From Nemophila menziesii (lineage: Eukaryota; Streptophyta; Magnoliopsida; Boraginales; Hydrophyllaceae): a DNA stretch of 64,000 nt. Where the stretch lies: assembly GCA_029959085.1 (NCBI GenBank), contig JARWIR010000010.1:33410731-33474730 (forward strand), in the 5' to 3' direction. The notes below the pieces were generated by a model. The model had not been told where the DNA came from and did no database searches. It saw only the letters and a list, made by a program, of their open reading frames with translations. Made by a program: the position numbers and the translations under genes. Position 1 is the stretch's first letter. Every line of letters begins with the position of its first letter. Positions 11,691-22,794 of this stretch are shown here, in pieces.

Positions 11691-12029
11691 AAAATTTTAA
11701 AAGTATTTTAAACCCTGTAAAATAGTATTTAGAGAAGAGGAAACTTCAAAAAACAGCTCAAATCCATCCCCAACCCCATTTTAAAGCCTAGTTAGAATTC
11801 TGTTCTAAATAAAGCCTAGTTTCAAAATTTGGTTGGATTTTTGTCAATTCTACCCTTTTCCTTTTTTTTCCAGCACTTTGTTTTTTATTATTTCTACTTA
11901 GCGGATAGATCCGTACACATACGTACAGACTTTTTATTGGTTTTTTGTTTTTTTAAAGGTTTTTAAATCTTTTTTATATAGTCTAAATACACTTGGGGTT
12001 GTACATAATTTTCGTTTTTTGTATATATC

Positions 12030-12300
12030 CATGTCCATCATGTCAAATGTTGTACACTAGGGCTGTACCCAAACCGATTTTTGTCAAAGGCTGTCCAAGT
12101 ATGTGTCCATAGGGCTGTACCTAGGCCCGTTCTCTCTAAAATTCATATACAATAAAGTCAAGGATTATCCATGTCTGTACCATTAGGGTTGTACCCAAGC
12201 CCAAAAATGTTTTACATAGTTATGTTTTACATGTCTAATAATATTAAAAGTTGTCTAAGTCTGTGCCCCTAAGACTATACCCAAACCCAATTTATCCAAC
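12030..12300. repeat. Short dispersed tandem repeat (GTCCAAGT..GGGCTGTACCCA)
   Basis: Four diverged copies of a segment containing TGTCCATxAGGGCTGTACCCA occur near 12050, 12110, 12170 and 12255. No coding signal is seen. Confidence 0.55.
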
Positions 12301-12519
12301 TAAAACCCAAGACTAATTAATTGGGCTGGACCCTTTAACCCACACGCTCGCTTTATTACCTGTAACAACAAAAAAAAACATTACGGGCTGGACACTAACT
12401 AAAAAGAGAAAACAAGATGTTTGTATAACCTTATGATCCGAGATGTCTGGCCCAACGTGTCTGGACCCTTGCAGCTAACCCATGCTGGACCATAACACCA
12501 CGCACACAGCAACAAAAAA

Positions 12520-13200
12520 ATGAGAGAATTACCAAATGGGCTAGACCCTAACATTTGCTGGACCCTAAATGGCTTCGTTCAGATCTGGAGCTGGGCCATC
12601 TTCGCGAACAAACCTGGAGCACGAACCGTCGGAGATCAATGCTGCACGAACCTGGAGCACGAACCTGGAGCACGAACCGTCGGAGATCAATGCTGCACTA
12701 ACCTGGAGCACGAACCTGCGGAGATCAAGGTGGTGGAGAGGCGAAGGTCCACCGAGATCTCAACAGCGAATGAACGGAGATGAAGGTGGCTGGAGTGGAG
12801 ATCTCGTCGCTCCTGTTGGTGGGCTGCAGAAATTGAGATGAAGGAGGCTGTTGGTGGTGGATCTCTTCTCGTCGCTCCTGTTAGTGGCGGGAATGGAGGT
12901 TCTTATCGCTGGTGGTGGAGGCTTCGTCACAGCGTCGTGGATCGCGAACGGTGATGTGCTGGTGTCTTGTTGTGGAGGAGAGCTGCAGCGGAGTTTTTCT
13001 TCTGCTTCTTCTTATGGTGGCGGATCTGTTGAGGTATTGTACAGCAGCAGCAGCACCGGTGGCTTCGATGGTGGAGGTGGGGCTGGGAAGAGGGAGGAGA
13101 AGGGGGAGCAAGGCATCGAGTAGTAGGGGTGGGATGGTGGGTTGTGTTCTTGTGCACAGTGAAAGCATAGAGAGAAGCAGAGAGAGAGGGTGAGGTTTGG
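12520..13200 (+). other. GC-rich island with a 51-bp coding-phase repeat; product unknown
   Basis: This island is markedly richer in G and C than its flanks. A 51-bp unit (17 codons, containing GAACCGTCGGAGATCAATG) is duplicated at 12622 and 12673 with a partial third copy. Several open frames of 75-95 codons overlap on both strands, and none resembles a known family. The flanks carry roughly inverted AAAGCCTA-rich segments (about 11790-11830 and 13330-13375). A non-autonomous DNA transposon with a gene-like interior is therefore possible. A first exon of an unrecognised gene is the alternative. Confidence 0.35.
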
Positions 13201-13715
13201 ATCGAGCAAACCTATATGGGTGTTTTGTTTTGGATAAAATGTTCTCACTGTATAAGATGTTTGGGGAAGGGGTTTTCGGTCTTTTTCTCCTCTTTAGTTA
13301 GCTTCTAATGGGAGAATAAGAGATTAGTTAGGTTAGGCTTTAAAGTGAAACTTTATAGGTCTGTAGGCTTTATATAATTATTTCCCCTTTAGAGAATCAC
13401 AAAATCTGTATTGCTTAAAAAATACGTATAGTAATTTTAGATTTTAAATTTTTTTCAAATATTTCAGTTCAATTCTAAACATGATTTTTGTAAGTACTTT
13501 TAAAACGGGCCAAATGCCCGTTCAGAAGTATTTTTTTGGAAAAAATACTTAAAAATGTTTATTGAAATTTTTAAGTGTTTTAGATTTTGAAAAATATTTT
13601 TTAGAAACACGCTAAATATGTACTTTTTAAAATAACATTTAAAATAATTTTAGATATTAAAATTAATTTTAATAATTTTTTCAAATTATTGATTTTGTTT
13701 TAAAATTTTTTTTTA

Positions 13716-14390
13716 TGGGGTTATTGTTGAAAACATCCTCATTAAATTCTCTAATTGTTTTTTTATGCCTTCAATAATCTTATTTATAAAAAAATGCCTA
13801 ATGAAGTAATTATTTATAGAAAACATCCCCTTTATATTTTCTATACCTTTACTAATTCCATCACATGCGCGCGTCCGTGATTTTTTTTTAAAATCGTAAT
13901 AACTAATTCAAAAAAAATCAGAAAATTTAAAAAAAAATATTTTTGAATAAATCTAATTAATATTTACGTCTATGAATTTTTTTGATTTTTTTTGAATTTT
14001 TGCGAATTTTTTTAATTTTTTTTTTCGCGGACACGGAATTCCATGTTTTAAACCGTGAAATAAACATGAAATTCCGTGTCTGCGAAAAAAAAAATTAAAA
14101 AAATCAAAAAAAATCAAAAAATTCAGAAAATTCCGAAAAAAAATCATAGACGTAAATATTAATTTGATTTATCCAAATATAATTTTTTTTGATTTTTTTG
14201 ATTTTTTTTGAATTAGTTATGACGATTTTAAAAAAATTCCACGGACGCGCGCGTGTTTATTAGTTTTTTTCTTATTTTTTAATTGTTAATTATAAGGGTA
14301 ATTTGGGATGGGATTGTTTTCAATAAATATTTTTTTCTAGGCATTTTTTTCTAAATAAGTTTTTTAATAGGCATCAATCAACAATTGGCT
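13716..14390. mobile_element. Foldback (long inverted repeat) transposon-like element
   Basis: A near-perfect inverted repeat is centred at about 14055. The inner arms are 14026-14050 (CGCGGACACGGAATTCCATG) and 14061-14084 (CATGAAATTCCGTGTCTGCG), with a loop of about 10 bp. The arms continue outward through TTTACGTCTATGA and CGCGCGTCCGTG to about 13860 and 14250. They then diverge into TTGTTGAAAACATCC on the left and GTTTTCAATAAATA on the right. No coding capacity is present. It resembles foldback or Mutator-type MITEs, but the exact ends and TSD are unclear. Confidence 0.65.
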
Positions 14391-15180
14391 CTTTTTTTAT
14401 TCTAAAATAACGCTTCTAAGCGAGTCCAATCATTTTAAAGATTTAGAAACACTATTTTTGAAAAGAATACTAAAAATTATGAGTTAAAAAATTAATAATA
14501 ACTTAAAGAAATAATTTCAAACGTACACTTTCAAACTTAATCCCAAAATTAATAATATTCTTTCCGCGAGAGTAATGAAAATATGACGTAAAAAAAGTTT
14601 GAGTAATAAGGTTGTTTAACGAAACATTTCGTACCCGTCCAAAAAAAAAAAACGAAACATTTCCATATCTTGACCGTTTATCTTGGCGTGTAGTAAAATG
14701 CCCATCTGCATATTCGAAAATAACACAAGAGAGAAGAAGAGAACAGACATCCCCAAAATGACAAAAGCCAGCCAAATAAGCAACACCCTAATTCTTAGTT
14801 GTAAAATAGCTGCGAAAATCGATGCAAACACATTTAACTCCATTTTATAATTAAATTTCAAATCCGCTTCCGACATTTTCCTATTTTGCTGACACACACA
14901 TTGCCCAATACACCCCCACACACACATTTACACTAAAACCACTGTAAACAACACTTCACTTCTATGCTCCGTACTTTCTCTCTCTATACACACACACTCA
15001 CTCACGGTGACTGAGTACTCTCGATAACTTCCAAAACAAACGCATTATTCAAGATTCTAGTGAGAGAAAGAGACGTTGGAGTAGAGAGTTCAACGGTACA
15101 AATAACCAGCTTCATTTCTTAAAGCTAGTACAGTGAAGTAGAAGTGTTAAAGATACAAAGCTCTGAACAGAAAGTAAAAA

Positions 15181-17487
15181 ATGGAGAGAGCTTCTATAGC
15201 AGTAATCTTTGCAAGCTTTGTGTTACTAATGCTTCTGGGTATGTTTTATTCTTCTTTATGTATCTTTAAGCTTATATTGTACATGTTTATAGTAAGCAGT
15301 TTGATCATATTTAGTTGATTGTAAATAATTTTTTTCTTCATTATCGTCTCTTCAAAGTTTCGATATTTCCTCTTCTGGGTATTTTAGTATCGAATTAATT
15401 GCACCACTGGTCCATGTATTATTATACTCATATATCTTTAAGCTTATGTTTTACAAGTTTACCATAATTATTTTGATCATTTTTAGCTGAATGAGATTAA
15501 TTCGTTTCTTCATTATTATCTCTTCAAAATTAACTTTTTCCTCTTGGGTATTTTAGTATAGAAGTAATTGCACTGGTCCATATATTAGTACACTATATAG
15601 CTAAATAAACCCTGTATTTTGAGAAAAATCACTCACATCCCCAAATGTAACTTGCCCATGTATGGTAGATTTTTAAGGTTAATAATGTAAATATCATTTA
15701 ATTCAAGGGTCGAATATCCAATTGACCTTGTAATATGTTGTGCATTATCACATCCATGGTCGGTTGGTGAAGTTATCCTCTATTTAATAGGACCTCTCAT
15801 TATTGTCCTGTATATAAAAACTGACTAAATTAAATAAACAATTCTTGAAGCTAATAAATTTAAATTTAATCTACATATAACAGGAATTTGTCAAGGGAGC
15901 AAAATTGGAATATGTTACGGTAGAAATGCAGATGATCTCCCAACCCCAGATAAAGTAGTACAACTCCTTTCACAACACAACATGAAAACCGTCCGAATAT
16001 ACGATTCAAACATTCAAGTCTTAAAAGCCTTTGCAAACACCGGAACAGAACTAATGATCGGTATCCCAAATTCCGACTTATTACCATTCGCCCAGTTCCA
16101 ATCAAACGCCGACACCTGGCTAAGAAACAGTATCCTACCATATTACCCCGCTACAAGAATCACATACATAACCGTCGGCGCAGAAGTAACCGAAGCTCCA
16201 CATAACATCTCCGCTTTAGTAGTCCCCGCTATGCGAAACATATACACCGCGTTAAAAAAAACCGGGTTAAACAAAAAGATCAAAGTCTCGACTACTCATT
16301 CGTTAGGTGTAATGTCACGTTCGTTTCCACCTTCTGCTGGCGCGTTTAATTCGAGTCACGCGTTTTTTTTAAAACCTCTTTTGGAGTTTCTCGCGGAAAA
16401 TCAATCTCCGTTCATGGTTAATGTTTACCCGTATTACGCTTATCGAGACTCATCCACGAATGTCTCGTTAGATTACGCGTTATTCGAGTCTTCTTCCGAA
16501 GTAATCGATCAAAACACGGGTCTACTTTACACAAACATGTTGGACGCTCAGATTGACGCTATATACTTCGCGCTAACTGGGTTGAATTTCAAAACTATCA
16601 AAATAATGATCACGGAGACCGGTTGGCCGTCGAAAGGCTCGCCACGAGAAACGGCGGCTACGCCGGATAACGCGGAGACATACAATACGAATTTAATCCG
16701 TCATTTCATTAACGATACGGGTACTCCGGCTAAACCGGGGGAGCCGATCGATGTTTATATATTCTCGTTATTTAACGAGAATAGGAAACCGGGTTTAGAA
16801 TCGGAGAGAAATTGGGGTTTGTTTTTTCCGGATCAAACGAGTGTTTATAGTCTCGATTTTACGGGGAGAGGGACTGTGGATGTGAATACAGGAGGGAATA
16901 TTACGAACTCGAATGGGACATGGTGTATTGCTTCGTCCACGGCTTCTGAAGAGGAGTTACAACGTGCTGTAGATTGGGCGTGTGGGACCGGTGGGAACGT
17001 TGATTGTTCACCGATTCAACCGAGTCAACCGTGTTTTGAACCGGATAATTTAGTTTCTCATGCTTCTTATGCTTTTAATGGTTATTATCAACAGAATGGT
17101 GCTACTGATGTGGCGTGTAGCTTTGGTGGAGTTGGAATTAGAACTACTAAGAATCCAAGTAAGATTTATCTACCTTTTATCACACTTTATCCACCATGTT
17201 TCCAAAGAATTTCATATTTATTTTATTTCTTGTTTGTGTATTTTGCAGGCTATGATAATTGCTTATATATGACGTTAGGGTATGTTATTAGCTACTACAA
17301 ACTAATTATGGTATTATTATATGTTACGTGTTACTTACATTATTTATAATTTGACAGGAGCAATAAAACTGCAGCGAGTAATGTAACAGCTAATGCTACA
17401 AAATCAACTTCGGCGTGTTCTATAAAGAAGGTGTCTGTTTGGGTTTCGATTTGTTTAGTTTTAGGGGCTTTTTTTACTTTCCTTTGA
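15181..17487 (+). CDS. Glucan endo-1,3-beta-glucosidase (GH17 with X8/CBM43), GPI-anchored
   Basis: Four exons, all with GT..AG introns: 15181-15238, 15884-17158, 17249-17279 and 17358-17487. They give 497 residues. Residues 1-24 are a signal peptide. GH17 follows, with the acid/base Glu in TVGAEV (E120) and the nucleophile Glu in ITETGWPSKG (E264). A cysteine-rich X8 carbohydrate-binding module runs from W366 to about residue 450 (WCIAS, CSFGG, YDNCLYMT). A Ser/Ala-rich stretch and a hydrophobic C-terminus give a GPI signal. Such enzymes cut callose at the plasma membrane, cell wall or plasmodesmata. Many GH17 enzymes have VGNE; VGAE is, from memory, shared by the subgroup containing Arabidopsis At4g29360 and At5g56590, which the whole sequence resembles. 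The small third exon is needed to complete X8. Confidence 0.93.
15256..15600. repeat. Tandem duplication inside glucanase intron 1
   Basis: Copies at about 15256-15425 and 15430-15600 share TATCTTTAAGCTTAT, TTGATCAT, TTCTTCATTAT, CCTCTT.GGGTATTTTAGTAT and ATTGCAC..CTGGTCCAT. The last motif resembles the ends of small Mutator-type MITEs found elsewhere in the window. Confidence 0.75.
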
Positions 17488-19483
17488 ATGGGTATTTTGG
17501 TAATTGTTGTATGAAGGAGAGAAGGATGTGCATTTGTAGAAATATTATTATTTGGTCTGATTTTGTACAACGGTTATATAAGCTTAGGAAGAGCAAGTGT
17601 GTTGAATGTTGATGCAACTTGTTCAATGATCGAGCTTTTGATGCTTGTTTTGAGGCGCAATTTATTTAATGCTAAGATTATTTAAAAAACCGTAACATTA
17701 TTTTTGTTTCAAATTTCTATAATATTATTATTTAGGGTAATGCTTTAGGAAAGGTCGTATCTTAGGATCAAAATCAAAAGGACAAGCAAAACATTTTTAA
17801 ACACTTATACACAATTATACTCCATACATTCATACATATATACACCACCCTCATATATTTTTCACACATATACACAATCATACTTTACATATACATTTAT
17901 ACGTATAAAACACATTCATATAATAATATATTTTTCACACATACACAAATACACTCATACATCCACACATATCTTTTATTGTTTTATTATATAAAAAAAT
18001 ATTTTTCATTTTATTTAAAAAAATGATCACAATAAAATCAAATTTTACAAATACGTTGCTCATTTCAATTTTCTCACATATATATATATATATCAAATTT
18101 TAACCGATTTTTTTCTCATAATTTATTATTTTAAAATAACAATCTACACTTTATTTTATTTTCTTTTCATAATTTTACTTAGTAAAAAAATTAATTTGGT
18201 GTAAGATGTAATTAAACTTGTTTTATTTATAAATTTAAAAATTATTTGATTACTAGTAGACCATTTTAACATTGTAATACATTTTTTTTTCTGAATTTTC
18301 TATATTTTGTGATTATATGGTGTTATTTATAAGGGTAATTATGTAATTTTATATAAATTACTTCAGATCCTAATACATTATCATCATTTTTCAAGTATGG
18401 ATCAAAATCAATTAAATTTTCCTCACTTTTATCTTTTGACCTACCAAGCATGGTATAATAGCAAGGTAATTTTATTCCCACAGTAATTCCATGATTTAAT
18501 ATATTCCATATCTAGCGGAATCCATTACCGCGTACCGATCGGTAGTTTTTTGTTTTTCCAAAGGAGCTTTTTGGGGTCTCATTATTTGGCTTGAGATTTC
18601 CGCTAGTTTGACTAAATCGTTAGTTTATACATGCCACGTGTGTCATTTTGCCAAGTAAGGAAAGGGTAAATCTGACTATTATGCATACTATTATTTAAGA
18701 AAAAACATAAATCTTCCAACTTCTTCACATGCTTAAGAATGAATTGGCCTTTGAGGGAATGAACTGGTCTGTGAGGGTGACAGTTAAGGGTAAAAGTGTT
18801 TTTGACTGTATCAAACTAGACCGAATAAGGTATTACGACCAACTATCATATCTGATTGGCTCCATCTATGGAAAAATTGTTATGAACAGGAACAACCAAA
18901 TCCACTGAACTAGCCTTTGGATCAATTACCATCGATGTTTTTTTTATTTGACCGAATCCAATGAACTAGCCTTTTGGATCAATTGCGGACGATGTTTTTT
19001 TATTTGACCAATTCAGTCTATGGAAATAAGCTTTCGGAATCAGATTACCTGAATCCACTGAACTAGACTTTCTTAGCAATCACAATTAGGGGAAGGGGGA
19101 GGGTCGATAGGGAGAAAATGTTAGCCTTAGCCTCAGAAAGAAAAGATCATGGTGCATGAAAGACGGTAAACGATGAAGACCAATGATAGATTCATAAAAT
19201 GGAAATAATATAGGTTAAAAAAAGCAGGGACTCCAAGATTGGGGAGTAACTATTAGAAGTAAAAAATAATACTTCTTCATTAAAAATAAGTTGTCTAGAA
19301 ATGCAGTTTTGTTTGAAGTCATATCAAATCATTTATACTCTTTATAGGGTTACATAATATCCCTAAACACACAAGGAATAAATTTATTTGATCATTTACG
19401 TGATGCATAAGTTTATAACCATGGATAATGTAGATGACTTAACACTTTGAAATTAGAATATAAAAATATAAACTAAATAAAAA
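17488..19483. other. Intergenic, AT-rich; simple sequence and a short tandem duplication
   Basis: This includes the glucanase 3' UTR (to about 17.7 kb), CA/TA-rich simple sequence at 17800-17970 and otherwise unremarkable DNA. At 18897-19010 a ~58-bp segment (GAACTAGCCTTTGGATCAATT) is duplicated in tandem. I see no protein gene. Confidence 0.6.
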
Positions 19484-19556
19484 GACTTCATGGCCCAATG
19501 GATAAGGCGCTGGTCTACGAAACCAGAGATTCTGGGTTCGATCCCCAGTGAAGTCG
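19484..19556 (+). tRNA. tRNA-Arg (ACG)
   Basis: A 73-base cloverleaf. The acceptor stem is GACTTCA/TGAAGTC with discriminator G. The D arm is GGCCCAATGGATAAGGC, the anticodon stem-loop CTGGTCTACGAAACCAG has anticodon ACG, and the T arm is CTGGGTTCGATCCCCAG. There is no intron. A and B boxes are intact. No T4 run follows before the next tRNA, which begins 10 bases downstream. Confidence 0.95.
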
Positions 19557-19566
19557 TTCTTAAGTT

Positions 19567-19640
19567 GGTCCCGTAGCTCAGTTGGTTAGAGCGTTGGTCT
19601 TATGAGCCGAAGGTCGCGGGTTCGAGCCCCGCCGGGACCA
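19567..19640 (+). tRNA. tRNA-Ile (UAU)
   Basis: A 74-base cloverleaf. The acceptor stem is GGTCCCG/CGGGACC with discriminator A. The D arm is GCTCAGTTGGTTAGAGC and the T arm is GCGGGTTCGAGCCCCGC. The anticodon arm TTGGTCTTATGAGCCGA puts TAT at positions 34-36, assigning Ile for AUA codons. The stem includes T-G pairs, so the identity is a little less secure than for the neighbour. No nearby T4 terminator is seen. Confidence 0.85.
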
Positions 19641-19822
19641 ATAATATTATATACTTATAATGTTAAAAATATTTGCATTGTTTTTAATATATTTATTTAC
19701 CCAATATGAAAATAGAATATATAAGTAGACTATTAAAAAACTTTTTTTGTCAAAGATTTTCATTAAAAATGAAACTATTACGTATTACTACCCTTACTTT
19801 ACTTACAAAATATACATAAGGT

Positions 19823-21580
19823 CTAGCCATTTCCTAGACACGCAAAGTCGACTAAATTCTTCAAAATGGTAATGGCAATGGCATTAGCCATAGTGTTTGA
19901 TGATTGCGGAATATGGCGAAATAAGAAGAGTGGGTCTCCTCTCGTTAGTTCCTTGATCTTCGAAACAATATGACTGCTTACCTGGGTACGATGGCAATTT
20001 TGTGACCCCTTCGATAACTCCAAGGTTATATGAGTTAATTACTTTACTCAAACCAAGCAATTTGGATGCTAAGATGGTCACTTGTAAGACTGCCAAAGCT
20101 TCCACTTCCTCTAGTATTGAACATATGACATTTTCACCGTACTTTATGATTCGACCTGACGCGTTATCATGCTATATGATTTCGAAGCCCGAATTGTCAT
20201 TTTCCCACAAAAGATGTATAACAGAAAAAGATACGTCTTTATAGGTATTGTATGGTACTTCATGCATTTTATGCCTCACCGCCTGCTCTTAATTATGTAC
20301 ATTATTCCAACTTATGTAGAAGTGTTCTACCATTTGATGCCAACAGTGTCAATAATCTGATCAATATCGAATCTTCTCCCTTCATACTGTCATCCTATTT
20401 TTGCCTTCCAAATTATACCACATTGTTAATGAGATGTATGTTGTGATAATCTTTTGCTCCAAACTTCTTATTTGCAATCTTCCGTAACATTGATAATCCA
20501 ATCTGTCTACTTTATTTCCTTCATTTATATTTTGTTAATTCATCTCCCATCAGTTTGTTGATTTCTTCTTTTTTGTTTAAAGTCAATTATTGATTCTTAT
20601 TGGTGGTGTTGTTGCGACCAAAACATGTTTACTTTCCAAACACGAAGGTAACAGTTGTTCCACAGTTTTCTCCATGCCTGTACATATATTATAGTTTGTT
20701 GACTTCACATATTTTTTCCTTTCGAGGTTCTTTTTCATGTATAGTGCATTATTACATCCCTTCCACACTAAAATTATGATCTTTGTAGATACATTTGTAC
20801 TACATATGATCTTTTGTATTTTTTTGAGTTGCAATGGATTGTTGTTAAAATTTGTAGGTTGTTCCTCAATTGCTCATTGATATGTGTGTGGTATTCTAAT
20901 TCTGTTGTATATGTTTCGTCCTTTGTTTGTACCCATTTAAATTTTTTGTATGTCTCTAGTTGCAGTAATTTGATGTTGTTGATTGCTCTTTGAGTTGGTT
21001 TTGGAAAAAATTCATCTAAAATTTCTTGATTACATTCATTGCCTTGGCCATTCATTTATTCGGACACTTTGCTGAGTTGACAACCTTCAGACTTCTTCAA
21101 TGTGAACGACACGTCAATCCATTTGTGATCCCAGATTCTTGTGGTGTCTCCTCTACCAATTATGTATCTTCTATGTTCTTGTATAAGATTCTTTCCTTGA
21201 ATAAGACCCTTCCATGAACATGATCTAGCCTATTTTAGCTTTGCATCCTTAAAACTAGTCTTTAGGTGATAAATACCTTTATGAACTTACACTACCAATG
21301 AGTCAGGAGTATGCAAAGCTCGCCATGCATGTGTCCTTAATGGGGACCTATTAATTTTTTCAATAACCCTGAATCCTAATCCATTAATGAATTTTCTGAC
21401 CACTAGTTTTTCCAAGCCTACCCAATGGATCATATAACTATTTTTACTACCCCAGCAAAATTTTGAAATCATGTTACTATGTTGTTTACAGAATTTCTTA
21501 AGAAAACAAAAAATTGAAATTGCATAAGACAAGATGACCTATAACACTGTCTTAATCAATACTTATTTCCCCTTTCCGTT
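19823..21580 (-). pseudogene. LINE (non-LTR retrotransposon) remnant: RT end, zinc-binding domain, RNase H
   Basis: Minus-strand reading gives, in order, three pieces. The RT C-terminal region is at 21532-21287 (SYAISIFCFLKKFC, KFCWGSKNS, IHWVGLEKL, GLGFRVIEK). A decayed zf-RVT domain is near 20830-20580 (VLVWKGCNNALYMKKNL). An RNase H-like end is at 20105-19823 (EALAVLQVTILASKLLGLSKVI). Stops and frameshifts are frequent and the 5' part is missing. A plus-strand relative lies at 55.9-57.0 kb. Confidence 0.8.
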
Positions 21581-21829
21581 AGGAACTGTTATTTCCGACC
21601 TCGAGAGATAACAAAGACTATTTCCCATATCCAACGTAATGTCTCTACCTTCGATCACTAGTGACATAATGATATTCCTATATACAAATTGCCTCATCGA
21701 TGTATACATGTAGTGCTTATGATGTTCAATGAACTATTTCCATAGGTGTTCCTTTACTAAGAAAATAGATAAATTGTTAAATTGTTTCTCTATCCCCACC
21801 ACTTACAATATGTTGTTAAAACTTCTTTG

Positions 21830-22205
21830 AAATTCCTAGAGGGGGGGGGGGTAAATAGGATTACTAATAAGATTAATGCCTAATTAAAAATCTTTTGGAC
21901 GATTATAAGTTTAAAGAAAAACTTCTAAGTCAATATATATCAAACTCTAAGGGGTCATGCAATGGTGTAACTAGGTTTAATATAAATGAAAAGACGAGCT
22001 TCAATATTAAGTAAAGAGATAAGAGATAGAAAGTACACAACGATGTTTAGTAGTTCGGTTATGCCTACTCCACTACCTAAGAATGCCACCTTAGGATTTC
22101 AAAGCTTCTTGACTAAGCTTCTGTGTCTCTCTTAACCGGGGTGAAAACACAATACCCTTACAACTATTTCGATACCACAAAGTAGACTCTCGTGCTATTG
22201 CAACA
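21830..22205 (-). repeat. Copia LTR fragment (same family as the solo LTR at 31090)
   Basis: This matches the reverse complement of the last ~450 bp of the 31090-32768 LTR. Shared elements are TACACAACGATGT, GGTTCGGTT.. CC, the hairpin CCTAAG..GCC..CCTTAGGATTT, CTCTTAACCGGG and the terminal GGGGGG tract (here 12-13 G). It stops abruptly at about 22205 against a Gypsy LTR. No protein is coded. Confidence 0.7.
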
Positions 22206-22790
22206 CAAGGAATATGCAATAATTAGATTTTCCTCTTTAAATTCTAGTACTTTTCATTTATTAAACTTTTGTGTGTAATATGGTGTATTTTTATTGAAAA
22301 GTTTGTAGGTTCTAAATACTAGCTTGGAGAGGAATAAAAGATTAAAGTCAAAGATCGTGTAATGAAGTCAAAGGCAAGAAGAAAAATCCCGAAGAGATGA
22401 CAACTTCAAGCTGCAAATCTGGAAGGTTGATGATAATTGTTGATTTCGAGCTAGTTAAACGTGGATTCAGCCTCTGACTTGTGAAGAAGATTTAATCCAT
22501 ATCGAGTTACGAAGATTTATCAACTGGAACGTAGTCATTCCGAGTTAAAACGAAAACGTTAAAGCTGATTTAGTGGAGGTTGTACGTCAGTTACGGGATT
22601 TGGACTTAAGTTATGGACTTGGGCTTTCTAATTTTCATTTAATCCATTAAGAAAGTCCTAATCCGAATTTTCTATCATAACAAGACTTTTAGACTTCTAT
22701 TTTCACACACAGTTCACTTTATACAAAGTCAGAGCATCAGAGAAGAAGCAGAAGCAAGGAAGAGAAGAAGGCAAGAACTGGAGAAATTCC
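22205..22790 (+). repeat. Truncated Gypsy LTR
   Basis: Its first part is nearly identical to the reverse complement of the solo LTR around 34070-33890 (AATATGCAATAATT, TTTTCCTCTTTA, ACTAGCT.GGAGAGGAATAA, GATCGTGTAATGAAGTCAAA). The first ~90 bp and the 3' portion, including the primer site, are missing, and gag sequence follows almost directly. Confidence 0.75.
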
Positions 22791-22794
22791 ACTT

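Noticed and set aside
12851..13193. Overlapping open frames of 90-95 codons on both strands
   Set aside because: They arise from GC-rich composition and the 51-bp repeats. No family resemblance and no consistent exon structure, so no CDS is called.
21840..21852. Run of 12-13 G as an assembly gap or quadruplex signal
   Set aside because: It aligns with the GGGGGG tract at the end of the related Copia LTR, so it is an expanded terminal tract of that LTR.
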